Assembly: GCA_964503775.1 (NCBI GenBank)
Contig: CAZDBS010000002.1
Location: 1-64,000, forward strand
Direction: 5' to 3'
Source: CAZDBS01 sp964503775
GTDB taxonomy: Bacteria > Patescibacteriota > Saccharimonadia > Saccharimonadales > CAZDBS01
DNA: 64,000 nt
Part shown: positions 1 through 8,460 of the stretch, in pieces
Position numbering within the stretch: the stretch's first letter is position 1
How the letters are laid out: every line of letters begins with the position of its first letter
Notes under the pieces: model-generated
Seen by the model: the letters and a program-made list of their open reading frames with translations, nothing else
Databases searched by the model: none
What the model was told of the DNA's origin: nothing
Translations under genes and position numbers: made by a program

Positions 1-1602
1 GAGCCATGATAGAGAGCCGTGCTGAAAAGCAGGGCTTTTTATCTGTAAATCGTTGGTTCTAACCATTTCAAGTGCATCATTCTTCCGTTCATTCATATTT
101 TCAAGCGGAATGAAGTATTTATTAGGGGTGAATTGTATGGTTCGATCTTTGATCGTCAATACCTCACCAAGTTTGACTATTACAGAACGCTTCTTCTCTA
201 AGTCATCACTGTCGAAGTCTTCCTTTGCATATCGAGCAAACGTGAATACTTCATCTGCCTTTGCCCGCCAGTCACGAGCCTTGTACTCATCTTTATTACG
301 TTTCTGCTGAAGCTCCTCAAGTTTATCTTCGAGTGTTTGCATCTCTGCGAAATACCAAGAATCGTCATCAGCCTCACCGTTATATCGCATTCGACGTAAG
401 TTATTGATGGAGTTCTGTGCTTTTTCGATAGCCTTATCATGACGAGCACTTTGATCTTGGAATTTCTCTACTACCTCATCTTCTTCTTGAGCGAGTGCTT
501 CAATGGCAAGCTTGTAGAAGTCAGGGTCAATGGTGAATTTGTTTAGCTTTTCCTTAATCTGCAACATTAATTCTTCTTCATTTACATGAAGCTTGGGTTG
601 AGTACATTTAATGTTCTTATTCTTGCCAGTGCAGTGGTAGTACACATACTCTCGAATCTCACCAGTTGATTTGATAGTTTTTCTTTTCTGTTCAGCAGTA
701 ATAGCGAATCCGCACTCACCACATTTGAATAAGTTACGAAGCTGGAAATTATAGGTCTTATCTTTTGGTCGAGTAGTATGTGTTGGGTCTATGATCTTCT
801 GAACCTTTTCGAATTCTTCCTCAGTGATCATGGCAGGGTGTTTACCTGGATAAAGCTCTCCCTTAAATGACAGTTGCCCCGTATAAAATGGGTTTTTGAA
901 GAGTGCACAAATGCTTGAGTAGGCAATAGGACCGCCACCAGTTTTGCCCCTAACAGGTGTTGTTAGGTGGAGTTCCTTATCAGCAATGTGCACTAATTGT
1001 GCCATTGAGTATGTGCCTGTGAGCATCTTATCCCAAAGCATTCTCATTGCATTAAATCGGTCTGGGTCTGCAATTATTACTTTTTCAAGACGATCATTTA
1101 GGTAGCCTACTGGTGGCACTCCTGGTTTGTGACCCTTTTCTACTTTAGACTGCATTCCACGCTTTGTGTTGCTACTAAGTTCACGAATATATTGGTTAGA
1201 CATACCAGCTTCTACGCTGAACACTATTGCATTATCTTCAGGGAAGTAACTCTTTTCTGCGGTCAATATGTGTTTCAACTTTCCATCTTGCAATAGCTGC
1301 TGAAGTCTCCCACTATCGGTAGGATTTCTAGATAATCGATCTAGTTTCCAGCAGACAATTCCATCAATCTTTCCATCTTCTATATCTTTAATTAAGCTCT
1401 CAAATACCTCACGGACAAATGGGCGTTTAGCAGACCATTTTTCACGAAGAGGGTCGCCTAATAGACGAACCCCCTCACGCTTTGCTACCGCTTTCATTAC
1501 CTTTACTTGATCGTCTAATGACTGTACCTGTTTATCTTCTGTGTCCGTTGATTTACGAGCGTAAAGACGATAGCGAAGACTTTGTAAATCTCGATTATTC
1601 AT
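1..1602 (-). CDS. Large serine recombinase, C-terminus beyond window edge
   Basis: The frame is open from an ATG at 1602 down to base 1, so at least 534 codons are present and the end is missing. The N-terminus has the resolvase motif YARKST, whose serine fits the catalytic nucleophile, followed by a recombinase domain and a Cys4 zinc ribbon (KCGEC near residue 315, then HCTGK and a later Cys). A charged helical, coiled-coil-like stretch and a C-terminal tail follow. This is the layout of serine integrases and transposases that move mobile elements. The start overlaps the stop of the upstream gene by 8 bp, which suggests translational coupling. It is not the same protein as the recombinase at 12330. 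Confidence 0.88.
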   Translation of the reverse strand, partial: MNNRDLQSLRYRLYARKSTDTEDKQVQSLDDQVKVMKAVAKREGVRLLGDPLREKWSAKRPFVREVFESLIKDIEDGKIDGIVCWKLDRLSRNPTDSGRLQQLLQDGKLKHILTAEKSYFPEDNAIVFSVEAGMSNQYIRELSSNTKRGMQSKVEKGHKPGVPPVGYLNDRLEKVIIADPDRFNAMRMLWDKMLTGTYSMAQLVHIADKELHLTTPVRGKTGGGPIAYSSICALFKNPFYTGQLSFKGELYPGKHPAMITEEEFEKVQKIIDPTHTTRPKDKTYNFQLRNLFKCGECGFAITAEQKRKTIKSTGEIREYVYYHCTGKNKNIKCTQPKLHVNEEELMLQIKEKLNKFTIDPDFYKLAIEALAQEEDEVVEKFQDQSARHDKAIEKAQNSINNLRRMRYNGEADDDSWYFAEMQTLEDKLEELQQKRNKDEYKARDWRAKADEVFTFARYAKEDFDSDDLEKKRSVIVKLGEVLTIKDRTIQFTPNKYFIPLENMNERKNDALEMVRTNDLQIKSPAFQHGSLSWL

Positions 1603-1906
1603 TTACAACCCCGATCAGCTCAACTGGAACACCTAATTCTATTTCAAGTTGAGCAACAACTGATTTTAATTCGTCCTCGTTAATTACAGCCTTGTGATCA
1701 ATCTCTTCTGCATCCACGACATACACAAGATAATGTTTGCCGACATGTTTGCTGGGTTCATTTAGTATCGTATCCATCGGGATAGGGATAATCTCAAATT
1801 CTCCTGGGAAGTTGCTTACCTCTGCGTTGACCATAAATTTCAGATTTTCAGCTTTTAGTGAGTGAGTGTTTATTTTTGACTTAGTTACAAGATTGTTACT
1901 TTTCAT
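1595..1906 (-). CDS. Hypothetical protein upstream of serine recombinase
   Basis: A 103-residue soluble acidic protein that I do not recognise. No signal peptide or membrane segment is visible. It lies immediately upstream of the serine recombinase and its stop overlaps the recombinase ATG (ATGAATAA arrangement), so the two are probably co-translated. By position it could be an accessory protein of the recombinase, such as a directionality or regulatory factor, but no HTH motif is evident. The AT-rich palindromic region 1907-2097 lies on its upstream side and probably carries its promoter. Confidence 0.6.
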   Translation of the reverse strand: MKSNNLVTKSKINTHSLKAENLKFMVNAEVSNFPGEFEIIPIPMDTILNEPSKHVGKHYLVYVVDAEEIDHKAVINEDELKSVVAQLEIELGVPVELIGVVNE

Positions 1907-1996
1907 TGTTTAATCCTATTCTGGACTTTTTGTCCACTGTGTTACTTATTATAGTTCTTATTCTTCTAGTTGTATATCTCTATATGTTGGTAATCT

Positions 1997-2079
1997 CTAA
2001 ATATAGTTATCTCTATATTTAGTAGACCTGTATATGAAGATTTATCTTTATATATAAGGATTAACCTTATATACAGGTC
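1997..2079. repeat. Cluster of nested AT-rich inverted repeats
   Basis: The 191-bp gap 1907-2097 has no gene but contains three perfect inverted repeats. CTAAATATAG (1997-2006) pairs with CTATATTTAG (2013-2022). GACCTGTATAT (2025-2035) pairs with ATATACAGGTC (2069-2079). TATATAAGG (2051-2059) pairs with CCTTATATA (2065-2073). The last two overlap, so the strand could fold in alternative ways. The cluster sits between two co-directional minus-strand genes and could be an operator, a recombinase binding site or a replication or transfer site. Confidence 0.6.
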
Positions 2080-2097
2080 ATTTAATGTAAAGGTAGA

Positions 2098-2484
2098 TTA
2101 GAAGTCAGGAATATCATCTAATGTAATGGGTTCATCGGGAATATCCTCGATAACCACATCTTTCTTAAATGGTTGAGTTTTAGACGGAGGTTCTAATCTA
2201 GCCATTTCACTTTCATATTCTTTTGCCACTTCAAGACATCTCATTTCGACTTGAAACCACAGTGTGTGTTTTTTATTGAATTCCACTACGAACTTACCTG
2301 GCTGTCTGGGCATTCCTGGTGGCATTACACCCCATTCAGGGTGATCAGCATTAGGAGGATAGACCATCATTCCGTTTATATAGAATCCATGATCGGGAAC
2401 AAGTACTTTTACCCTGAACCCAACCCCATATCTCGTTGTTACTTGCCCTGCAACTTCTGCATCAACGTTATAGTCTTCAATCAT
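2098..2484 (-). CDS. Hypothetical protein
   Basis: A protein of about 128 residues, unrecognised, with an acidic Pro/Asp-rich C-terminal tail and no membrane segment. I chose the ATG at 2484 rather than the upstream ATG at 2499 because GGAG lies 7 nt before it. This start also overlaps the stop of the upstream gene (ATGATTGA), as in coupled translation. It belongs to the minus-strand mobile-element gene string. Confidence 0.55.
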   Translation of the reverse strand: MIEDYNVDAEVAGQVTTRYGVGFRVKVLVPDHGFYINGMMVYPPNADHPEWGVMPPGMPRQPGKFVVEFNKKHTLWFQVEMRCLEVAKEYESEMARLEPPSKTQPFKKDVVIEDIPDEPITLDDIPDF

Positions 2485-2635
2485 TGTGAGACTCCACATT
2501 TTGAGAGACAGTAAGTCTCACTAAATCAGCTAGTTCCTTAAGCTGCGACTCGGCTTCGGAGAAGCCTATTACTTTACCGTTCTTGTTAGCGTAGATCGCC
2601 TGGAAGCGTTCTACCAATTCTTTACTTAATGACAT
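2477..2635 (-). CDS. Small hypothetical protein, 52 aa
   Basis: The frame is open from 2692, but the ATG at 2635 has a good ribosome binding site (AAGGA, 6 nt upstream) and gives a compact 52-residue product beginning MSLSKELVERF. It is predominantly helical and charged. I do not recognise a family. It overlaps the start of the next gene by 8 bp and was probably acquired with the adjacent recombinase. Confidence 0.6.
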   Translation of the reverse strand: MSLSKELVERFQAIYANKNGKVIGFSEAESQLKELADLVRLTVSQNVESHND

Positions 2636-2780
2636 GTTTGTCCTTGACGGAAGTTCGCCTAGCGGGACGATTATTAGCCAGGTGAACTTCAATTATTCGT
2701 CCTGGCTATAAGTAAATCTCTTTAGTAGTTTTTAATCGCTGTTTCGGTTCTAAGTGGTATAAAAGCGGTTCAGAATCGGT

Positions 2781-3716
2781 TCATTCGTCGTCATCTGAGG
2801 CGGCAAGTCCGAGTGCAATAAGTTCTTCTTCTGGTCTTACAGCTATTTCAGCACCCGAATGCCAAAGTAGTGAGTCAATTTCATAAGTATCAATTCTGTC
2901 TTTTCGCAATTCATCTCTTGTGACTGTTGGACGAAATATGACTCCATTATCATCGCTAACAATAGGGAAGAATATTTCCCTTAGCGTGGGCTTGAAACCT
3001 GCACTGCTGATCACTGTGCTTAAGTTACGTGCAGTTTGTCCTAGTTTTGGTTTGAACAGCTTGTTTGGATTTTTGACACATTGCTCAAGTAATCTCTCTG
3101 CTGTTGAACCTGCATGAATCTTTTTAAGAATTAGTGAATTGTTTACGATTATGGTTCCGTCTGGCTTATAGACAACATTATATTTTTCAATACACCAGAA
3201 CCTTTGATTTCTTGGGTCGCTTTGCCAATCATCTTCTTTGCTATCTGCCTTTTCTTTATCAACAATTTCCATTAAAAGTTTCATGTGCTTATCGACGACT
3301 TTATCCGTATTCTCAATGTAATTCGTCTGAATGGGAGATAGCTTTGCTTCTTCATGTCCTGATAGAATGCATAATTTTTCAATCTTAAGCATGTGACCCT
3401 CTAATCCTTCATGCTCTTCAAGATATTTTTGTATTACATAAATCTTATCTCTTATAATGTCGTACTCTCTCCACAAAGGTTCTGGTTTTATTGCAGATAA
3501 CTTGGGGTTTCGATCATATATCTTCTCAAGTTCATCAACCAGAAATATCCATACTCTATTAAGTGCATCAGGGTCGAACTCTTTGTGTTTACCAATTACT
3601 TGATAGCAACGGATAAGAAAAAGGATCCTGTTAAGACTACTGTTCAAAGCTCTCGCTATTGGATAATCATTAGGGTCTAAATTGTCGTCATTTGCATTCA
3701 TAAGATTGAGTAACAT
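2781..3716 (-). CDS. Hypothetical protein, mobile-element associated
   Basis: A 311-residue soluble, largely helical protein that I cannot place. The N-terminal ~150 residues look like a helical bundle. The C-terminal half (GTIIVNNSLILKKIHAG and after) could be a winged-helix-type fold, but no diagnostic motif is visible. There is no Shine-Dalgarno sequence before the ATG at 3716, so it may be leaderless. It is divergent from the small HTH gene at 3792 across a 75-bp gap. Confidence 0.55.
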   Translation of the reverse strand: MLLNLMNANDDNLDPNDYPIARALNSSLNRILFLIRCYQVIGKHKEFDPDALNRVWIFLVDELEKIYDRNPKLSAIKPEPLWREYDIIRDKIYVIQKYLEEHEGLEGHMLKIEKLCILSGHEEAKLSPIQTNYIENTDKVVDKHMKLLMEIVDKEKADSKEDDWQSDPRNQRFWCIEKYNVVYKPDGTIIVNNSLILKKIHAGSTAERLLEQCVKNPNKLFKPKLGQTARNLSTVISSAGFKPTLREIFFPIVSDDNGVIFRPTVTRDELRKDRIDTYEIDSLLWHSGAEIAVRPEEELIALGLAASDDDE

Positions 3717-3791
3717 TATAGGTGAAAGCTTCTCTAGAGTACCAATTTGAGATAATAGAAATAGGTACTAATACAAAAATATGGAGATGTA

Positions 3792-4034
3792 ATGATTAGT
3801 AAGACAATTGGGAAACGCCATAAAGTCACATACCTAACATTGATCAAATTGGCACGTGACATTCAAAACAACTACACAGTTAGTGCAGCGTGTAGAAATT
3901 CTAGAATTAGCAGAGACACATTCTATCGATACCTGAACAATGAGCCTGAGTTCACTGAAATGATAATAGAAGCTTATAAAGGGCAGAGTTATATCCCGAT
4001 GTTTTTTGATAATGTTTCATCTGACAGTTTGTAA
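3792..4034 (+). CDS. Small helix-turn-helix DNA-binding protein
   Basis: An 80-residue protein whose centre (TVSAACRNSRISRDTFYRYL, residues ~30-49) fits a helix-turn-helix of the type seen in small terminase, transposase and excisionase-like proteins. GGAG lies 5 nt before the ATG. It is divergent from the 311-aa gene and is followed at once by a terminator hairpin, so it forms a single-gene transcript. A role as element regulator or excision factor is inferred from size and position only. Confidence 0.6.
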   Translation: MISKTIGKRHKVTYLTLIKLARDIQNNYTVSAACRNSRISRDTFYRYLNNEPEFTEMIIEAYKGQSYIPMFFDNVSSDSL

Positions 4035-4035
4035 A

Positions 4036-4062
4036 AAACTCCCCTGATTTCGTGGGGTTTCT
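4036..4062 (+). terminator. Intrinsic terminator after small HTH gene
   Basis: AAACTCCCC (4036-4044) is followed by a 9-nt loop and GGGGTTTCTT. The CCCC/GGGG core is extended by AAA/TTT pairs around a bulge. It lies directly behind the stop at 4034. Confidence 0.5.
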
Positions 4063-4115
4063 TAATAATATGTGTCAGATATTGTATCCTCAATTGCTCC
4101 TGCTAGGATTGAAGT

Positions 4116-4202
4116 ATGAAACGAATGAAGAAAAATAAGCCTCAATTGAATGATGAGGAGATAATTACAGTAATACTGCCCATTATCAGTAACGGAAAAT
4201 AG
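4116..4202 (+). CDS. Possible 28-aa small ORF
   Basis: The 310-bp gap 4035-4344 holds a terminator and this 28-codon frame (MKRMKKNKPQLND start), with AGGA 7 nt before the ATG. The product has a basic N-terminus and a hydrophobic C-terminal half. After it lie a 9-bp direct repeat (TAGCGTTGC at 4200-4208 and 4238-4246) and a GACGC/GCGTC hairpin (4304-4320). The ORF rests on the ribosome binding site alone. Confidence 0.3.
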   Translation: MKRMKKNKPQLNDEEIITVILPIISNGK

Positions 4203-4344
4203 CGTTGCAGACGCAAGATCTGGTCGAAAATTATATGTAGCGTTGCTTATAAATATTTTTCAAACAAAAGTGAACGATACCTCTGTAAATATATACCCTC
4301 TGTGACGCATTTAGAGCGTCTAGGACGGGCTTTAGGCAACGAAC

Positions 4345-5487
4345 CTAGTTCCAGTATGCAACGTCACCAGTAAAGGTGTAGTCTTTCTCCTCAAGTTCTT
4401 CGAATATGAGCTTTGGAAATGAGAATGCGACTGAGTCAATAAAGCCTTCGATAACAAACATTTCACCTTTGTTGCCGTAGTTCACATTGTCCAACCACTT
4501 CTGCGGCACGTATCTCGTAAGGTTTCCAAGTATGAATAACATCGCAAATTCTACCTCGATAAGATGTAAGGCTTGACCTGCATCAATATTCTTCATCACG
4601 AATCGTGTACCACTTGGTTCACGATAGCTTGGCAGGTATTCATCGATATTATTTGGCATAACGTTCGTATAAAAGCTTGATTGTGGTTGCGTTTCCCGAC
4701 TATAAAATGATGCGAGCTGTGATAGCTGACCTTCGAAGAATGCAAATATATTATCTTGACCAACAGGCATTGTTGCTTGATAGAGCATTGAATTGAACAA
4801 GCCTCCGAACACAACAATATGCTCTTCACCCCTAGCAGTTGTACGGAAGCTGGCGCCCTCGATCTTAAAGTACTTCGGTGGCTTACCAGTATGTGCTTTA
4901 TAGCTTCTCCAGCTATTCGGGTGCATTGATGCTAAATCGCCAAGTTCAAGTCGAGTACCCTGCGGCAAGGGGGTATCAGACCAACAGCTATGCAATAGTG
5001 AGAAGACGGTTTTGTCTACTGCCGTTACAATTCCAAATTCTTCGAGAAGATTAGTGCTATCATTTCGGATCGCCTCGTCGGAAGGATTAGAAGCACCATT
5101 TGTAAGACCGTGTGTGTTTAATCCTTTGTCTCGTTGAACCGCATTTTCAAGTGTGAGGTCATTATCCCCAAACATCATGAGAGCCTTAACCATATTCAGT
5201 GCCCCGTAGTATAAAATGAGCGGTTTAATCGCAAGCTCGCTAGATCGTGCCGTGTTGAAGTAAGCCTCAGCCTGCTTAAGGGCATCGGCAACGTGTTGTG
5301 CCTTGACCTTCCTGATAGCACTAGCCATAGAAGGATGACGCTTCTTGAGTATTTTGTCGTTGAATGAAGGGTTTTGGTAGCGTTTTATGTACTGCCACAA
5401 ACTTCTATACTTATCTTCAGAACGGACAAAATACAAAGGAGCACTAGCATGGTCGGATATATGGTCTGGCTTAAAGTCCCTAATCAT
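4345..5487 (-). CDS. YaaC-like protein
   Basis: A 380-residue soluble protein. The segment around residues 90-120 (QAEAYFNTARSSELAIKPLI then LYYGALNMVKALMM) closely resembles the conserved core of the Bacillus YaaC family, whose function is unknown. The rest of the chain is compatible with that family, which is usually somewhat shorter. It is divergent from the gene at 5513 with only 25 bp between the start codons, and that gap is a nested palindrome. No operon partner. Confidence 0.6.
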   Translation of the reverse strand: MIRDFKPDHISDHASAPLYFVRSEDKYRSLWQYIKRYQNPSFNDKILKKRHPSMASAIRKVKAQHVADALKQAEAYFNTARSSELAIKPLILYYGALNMVKALMMFGDNDLTLENAVQRDKGLNTHGLTNGASNPSDEAIRNDSTNLLEEFGIVTAVDKTVFSLLHSCWSDTPLPQGTRLELGDLASMHPNSWRSYKAHTGKPPKYFKIEGASFRTTARGEEHIVVFGGLFNSMLYQATMPVGQDNIFAFFEGQLSQLASFYSRETQPQSSFYTNVMPNNIDEYLPSYREPSGTRFVMKNIDAGQALHLIEVEFAMLFILGNLTRYVPQKWLDNVNYGNKGEMFVIEGFIDSVAFSFPKLIFEELEEKDYTFTGDVAYWN

Positions 5488-5488
5488 G

Positions 5489-5513
5489 TAGATATAGTAT
5501 TACAATACATCTA
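5489..5513. promoter_or_regulatory. Palindromic divergent start region
   Basis: The 25 bp between two divergent start codons consists of TAGAT (5489-5493) and ATCTA (5509-5513) flanking GTATT-AC-AATAC (5497-5508). There is no room for separate promoters or Shine-Dalgarno sites, so both genes would need leaderless or internal promoters, and the palindrome is a candidate shared operator. Confidence 0.4.
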
Positions 5514-5899
5514 TGGACAACCAGCCCTTAAGACAATTTGAGCACAGTCGAAACACCATAGCTCGATTATTTATTGGTGATGAGTATGGCACAGCATTTG
5601 ATAAAAAGTACAAAATGAAGCTTGGAATAAATCAATTCACTTGTTACGCCGTCCATATAGATGGCTATATAGAAAAGTTCAAAGCAATATGGACTTGTCC
5701 CGTTGTCTACGCTAGAGGCGGTTACGATATGTATGGAGTTTTAGGCAATGAACCAAAAGAAACAGTAAGCCTCAGCGCCTTAGACTCCTATCATTACACC
5801 GAGTTGACTTGTTGGGCTTATGAACCCGCACAGGTTACGCCTACTGGTTACGCTGAGATCCCTCATTATTCAATTGGGTTTGACTACTCAGATATTTGA
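5513..5899 (+). CDS. Hypothetical protein
   Basis: A 128-residue soluble protein rich in Tyr and aromatic residues, with no membrane segment and no motif I recognise. It is divergent from the YaaC-like gene and shares a 25-bp palindromic intergenic stretch with it, so a functional link is possible but unproven. No Shine-Dalgarno site precedes the ATG. Confidence 0.5.
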   Translation: MDNQPLRQFEHSRNTIARLFIGDEYGTAFDKKYKMKLGINQFTCYAVHIDGYIEKFKAIWTCPVVYARGGYDMYGVLGNEPKETVSLSALDSYHYTELTCWAYEPAQVTPTGYAEIPHYSIGFDYSDI

Positions 5900-5925
5900 G
5901 TCAGTCACAATAGTGAGATGTAGTT

Positions 5926-5931
5926 TATAAT
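5926..5931 (+). promoter_or_regulatory. -10 box TATAAT close to start codon
   Basis: A perfect TATAAT ends 6 nt before the ATG at 5938. Transcription would begin at about the start codon, and no Shine-Dalgarno site is present, so a leaderless mRNA is likely for the His-rich membrane protein. Confidence 0.45.
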
Positions 5932-5937
5932 TAACCT

Positions 5938-6804
5938 ATGGCTGAAAAAAGCAACGAGCAAACTGCTGATATTGAACAAATACAAGTAAAACCAAAGGGA
6001 AAGATGCATTTTGGTAGGCGATTAAAGATCGGACTGATTGTCTTCATAGCCCTACTGCTTATCCCTCTCTCGTATGCTGGCTATGTTTATGCCGCATCTC
6101 CTGAGGTTATTCGTAACCCAAAGTTGGAACATTATCACTTCCGAATGCAGATTCTAGTTAATGGCAAGGCTGAGAATTTCGCTGAAGACAAGTACCAGCA
6201 GGATTATGCTAAAGACCAATGTAATGCAAACTTGCCTGAGCAACCTATACACTTTCACGACAAAAAAGACCAGTTTACTCATATTCACTGGGAAGGAATG
6301 ACCGGTGGTATGGTTATGAAATATTACGGTTGGAACTACATCGGCGGTATAAACAAAGCTCTTGGCTACAAGCTAGATGACTTAGGTGATATTCAGAAGG
6401 TAAATACGCACGGCAACTTCCTACCAGCCGTTCCTGATGACGCTAAGTTTTATATCTATACAGGAGACGAAAACGGCTACAAAGAAAAGAGCTTTGATGA
6501 CTGGAAGAACCAAGACCTTGAACAGTTCTTTGAAAAGACTAGTAATTTTCCAGCCCATGAACAAAACAAGCAGACGGGTGTACTAGACAAGCTGTTTCCT
6601 AAGGCTTCGGCTCACGGCACAGAAGACCACTCAAATACCCAAGCTCAACCAACTACTGAAACCGAAGAAGAAAAGCTGACCCGAATAAATAATCTCGTTG
6701 GCAACGTAGTTATATTTGTTCAGAAAGATAAGCCTACAGACCAACAAATAAAGGATAGGTTTAACGACCTAGACCCATTGACGGATAGTACGTGCGGGGG
6801 TTGA
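5938..6804 (+). CDS. Membrane-anchored His-rich exported protein
   Basis: A 288-residue protein with a cytoplasmic basic N-terminus, one membrane segment (about residues 31-53) and an exported domain. Three His-x-His pairs (HYH at 65-67, HFH at 105-107, HIH at 115-117) and Cys95 plus a C-terminal Cys suggest metal binding, probably copper or zinc. I do not recognise the family. It heads a plus-strand block with a DsbA-like protein, a cupredoxin, CydA and two cation exporters, which supports a role in extracytoplasmic metal or redox handling. Confidence 0.6.
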   Translation: MAEKSNEQTADIEQIQVKPKGKMHFGRRLKIGLIVFIALLLIPLSYAGYVYAASPEVIRNPKLEHYHFRMQILVNGKAENFAEDKYQQDYAKDQCNANLPEQPIHFHDKKDQFTHIHWEGMTGGMVMKYYGWNYIGGINKALGYKLDDLGDIQKVNTHGNFLPAVPDDAKFYIYTGDENGYKEKSFDDWKNQDLEQFFEKTSNFPAHEQNKQTGVLDKLFPKASAHGTEDHSNTQAQPTTETEEEKLTRINNLVGNVVIFVQKDKPTDQQIKDRFNDLDPLTDSTCGG

Positions 6805-7130
6805 TCACATCTACTGGCAGAACACTAGCGGTCTTGCTTATTGGGGCATTATTAACAGTATGCTCACTGGGTGTATTATCAGCTCATACAAGCGACACAA
6901 GTCAGAAAGCCAGTTGCAATGCTTCGTGTCATTCTCACGGGCAATCGACTGCTATCAACGGTCAAGAAAACAAAGATGAGGAAGACGATAAAGAACCCAT
7001 ACCACCACCCTTTGGCTGGCTACAGACACCAATCAATCTAGAATTGTTTTACATAATGCCTGTTTTTGGTGTTTTATGGTTTGTAAGTAATAAACAAAAG
7101 ATACTTCTGACGACACAACTCCGGTTTTGA
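6792..7130 (+). CDS. Small membrane protein with Cys/His cluster
   Basis: About 110 residues with an N-terminal membrane or signal segment (TLAVLLIGALL), an exported stretch containing CNASCHSHG (candidate metal or redox site), an acidic Asp/Glu-rich linker and a second hydrophobic segment near the end. The start is uncertain: GTG at 6792 or TTG at 6801, the latter overlapping the upstream TGA (TTGA). It lies between the His-rich protein and the DsbA-like gene. Family not recognised. Confidence 0.5.
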   Translation: MRGLITSTGRTLAVLLIGALLTVCSLGVLSAHTSDTSQKASCNASCHSHGQSTAINGQENKDEEDDKEPIPPPFGWLQTPINLELFYIMPVFGVLWFVSNKQKILLTTQLRF

Positions 7131-7175
7131 GATTACCTCTTTAATGACGGTAATTTTAATCATAAGGAGTTAACA

Positions 7176-7943
7176 ATGGACAGTAAAAAGTTTTGGATTG
7201 TAATAGCGGTTATCATAATCGGTTTTTTTGGGTTTGTTATGTTCAGTAAGTCAGATAAAGATAATGCAGGTGGTAGTTCAAGCGAAGCGTCGATAGGCTC
7301 TAGCAACTACTATGGTAAAGAAGACAGTCCCGTAACGATAACCGAATTTGTTGATTTTCAGTGTGAGGCTTGTTATGCCTACTACCCATACGTAAAACAG
7401 GTTAAAGAAAAATACAAAGACCAAGTTAGATTCCAGGTACGCAACTTTCCTATAACATCAGGTCATCAGTTTGCTATGCAAGCAGCAAAGAATGCAGAAG
7501 CAGCTGCACGACAAGGAAAGTTCTGGGAAATGCATGACAAGATATTTGAAGGCCAGAAAACGTGGGAACGAACTACTGACCCTCAGAGTTATTTTGACCA
7601 ATACGCACAATCTATTGGTTTAGATATGGAGAAGTTCAAGGCAGATCGTATTAGTAGTAGCGTAAATGATGTCGTTAACAAAGACTTGAAAGACGTACAA
7701 GCACTAGGCGGAACTGGTACGCCAACATTTGCAATCAATGGCAAAAAGGTCGAGAACCCTGGTCCAACAGCAGAAGCATTGTCAAAAATGATAGAAGACG
7801 CATTAAAAGAAGCAGGAATTACGCCTAAGCCAGCGACCGTACAACCAACAGGCAGTCAGACAATGCCGACATCGAGCAGCGGTGGTCTTAACCCTGGTGA
7901 AACCCAAGCGGAGCACGACAGAGAAACGCAAACAGGCCAATAA
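7176..7943 (+). CDS. DsbA-family thiol-disulfide oxidoreductase, membrane-anchored
   Basis: A 255-residue protein with an N-terminal membrane anchor (residues ~6-23), a short Ser-rich linker and a thioredoxin fold. The redox motif is CEAC (Cys63, Cys66) in FVDFQCEACYAYYP, and the cis-proline region is GTGTPTFAING. A Thr/Gln-rich tail of about 40 residues follows the fold. It would introduce disulfides into exported proteins. A strong AAGGAG precedes the ATG. It sits next to Cys/His-rich exported proteins and a cupredoxin. A VKOR fragment, the usual reoxidation partner, lies far away at 22441 and is broken. Confidence 0.9.
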   Translation: MDSKKFWIVIAVIIIGFFGFVMFSKSDKDNAGGSSSEASIGSSNYYGKEDSPVTITEFVDFQCEACYAYYPYVKQVKEKYKDQVRFQVRNFPITSGHQFAMQAAKNAEAAARQGKFWEMHDKIFEGQKTWERTTDPQSYFDQYAQSIGLDMEKFKADRISSSVNDVVNKDLKDVQALGGTGTPTFAINGKKVENPGPTAEALSKMIEDALKEAGITPKPATVQPTGSQTMPTSSSGGLNPGETQAEHDRETQTGQ

Positions 7944-7947
7944 CATC

Positions 7948-8457
7948 ATGAATACAAAGGAAACAATCATAGCTTTAACAGTAGTTGTTTTTGCTCTTGG
8001 TCTTACAGGAGCCGTTTTTGTGCTCAGCCCATCAGTCAAAGAAAAGCAAAACGCCAAAACCAGCACTGCTGCTCATGACGAAACAAACAGTGATGGTCAC
8101 CATAACAGCGACAGTGCTGATCTGGGTGACGTAGTTGATTTGACTAATCAGGCTGAAGTTTCAATGGACATAAAGGATTTTAAGTACGAACAGCCCAATA
8201 TCAAGATTAAAAAAGGTACGACTGTAACCTGGACCAATCAAGACGCTGTTCAGCACAATGTAATGCTCGATCACGGAGATAACAGTAATGCACCACATGA
8301 TGCACCAAAGCCTGATGAGGTGAAGTCAGATGTGTTTGCGGGTCCATTGCTCTCAAAAGGCGAGAGCTACAGTTTTACTTTCAATGAAGTTAGTACTGAC
8401 CCTTACCATTGTTCACCACACCCATATATGAAAGGCAGCGTTACCGTTGTTGAGTAA
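7948..8457 (+). CDS. Cupredoxin (plastocyanin/azurin-like), membrane-anchored
   Basis: A 169-residue protein with an N-terminal signal or anchor (residues ~6-27), a His/Asp-rich linker (43-60) and a cupredoxin domain. The type-1 copper ligands are visible: His103 (QHNV), then Cys155, His158 and Met161 in YHCSPHPYMKG. It probably shuttles electrons on the outer face of the membrane. I chose the ATG at 7948, 4 bp after the DsbA stop. cydA begins 3 bp after its stop, so it may donate to or act beside the oxidase. Confidence 0.9.
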   Translation: MNTKETIIALTVVVFALGLTGAVFVLSPSVKEKQNAKTSTAAHDETNSDGHHNSDSADLGDVVDLTNQAEVSMDIKDFKYEQPNIKIKKGTTVTWTNQDAVQHNVMLDHGDNSNAPHDAPKPDEVKSDVFAGPLLSKGESYSFTFNEVSTDPYHCSPHPYMKGSVTVVE

Positions 8458-8460
8458 TAT

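Noticed and set aside
53..449. Two ORFs of 83-85 aa on opposite strands at the left edge
   Set aside because: Both lie within the open frame of the partial serine recombinase, which has clear family motifs. They are shadows.
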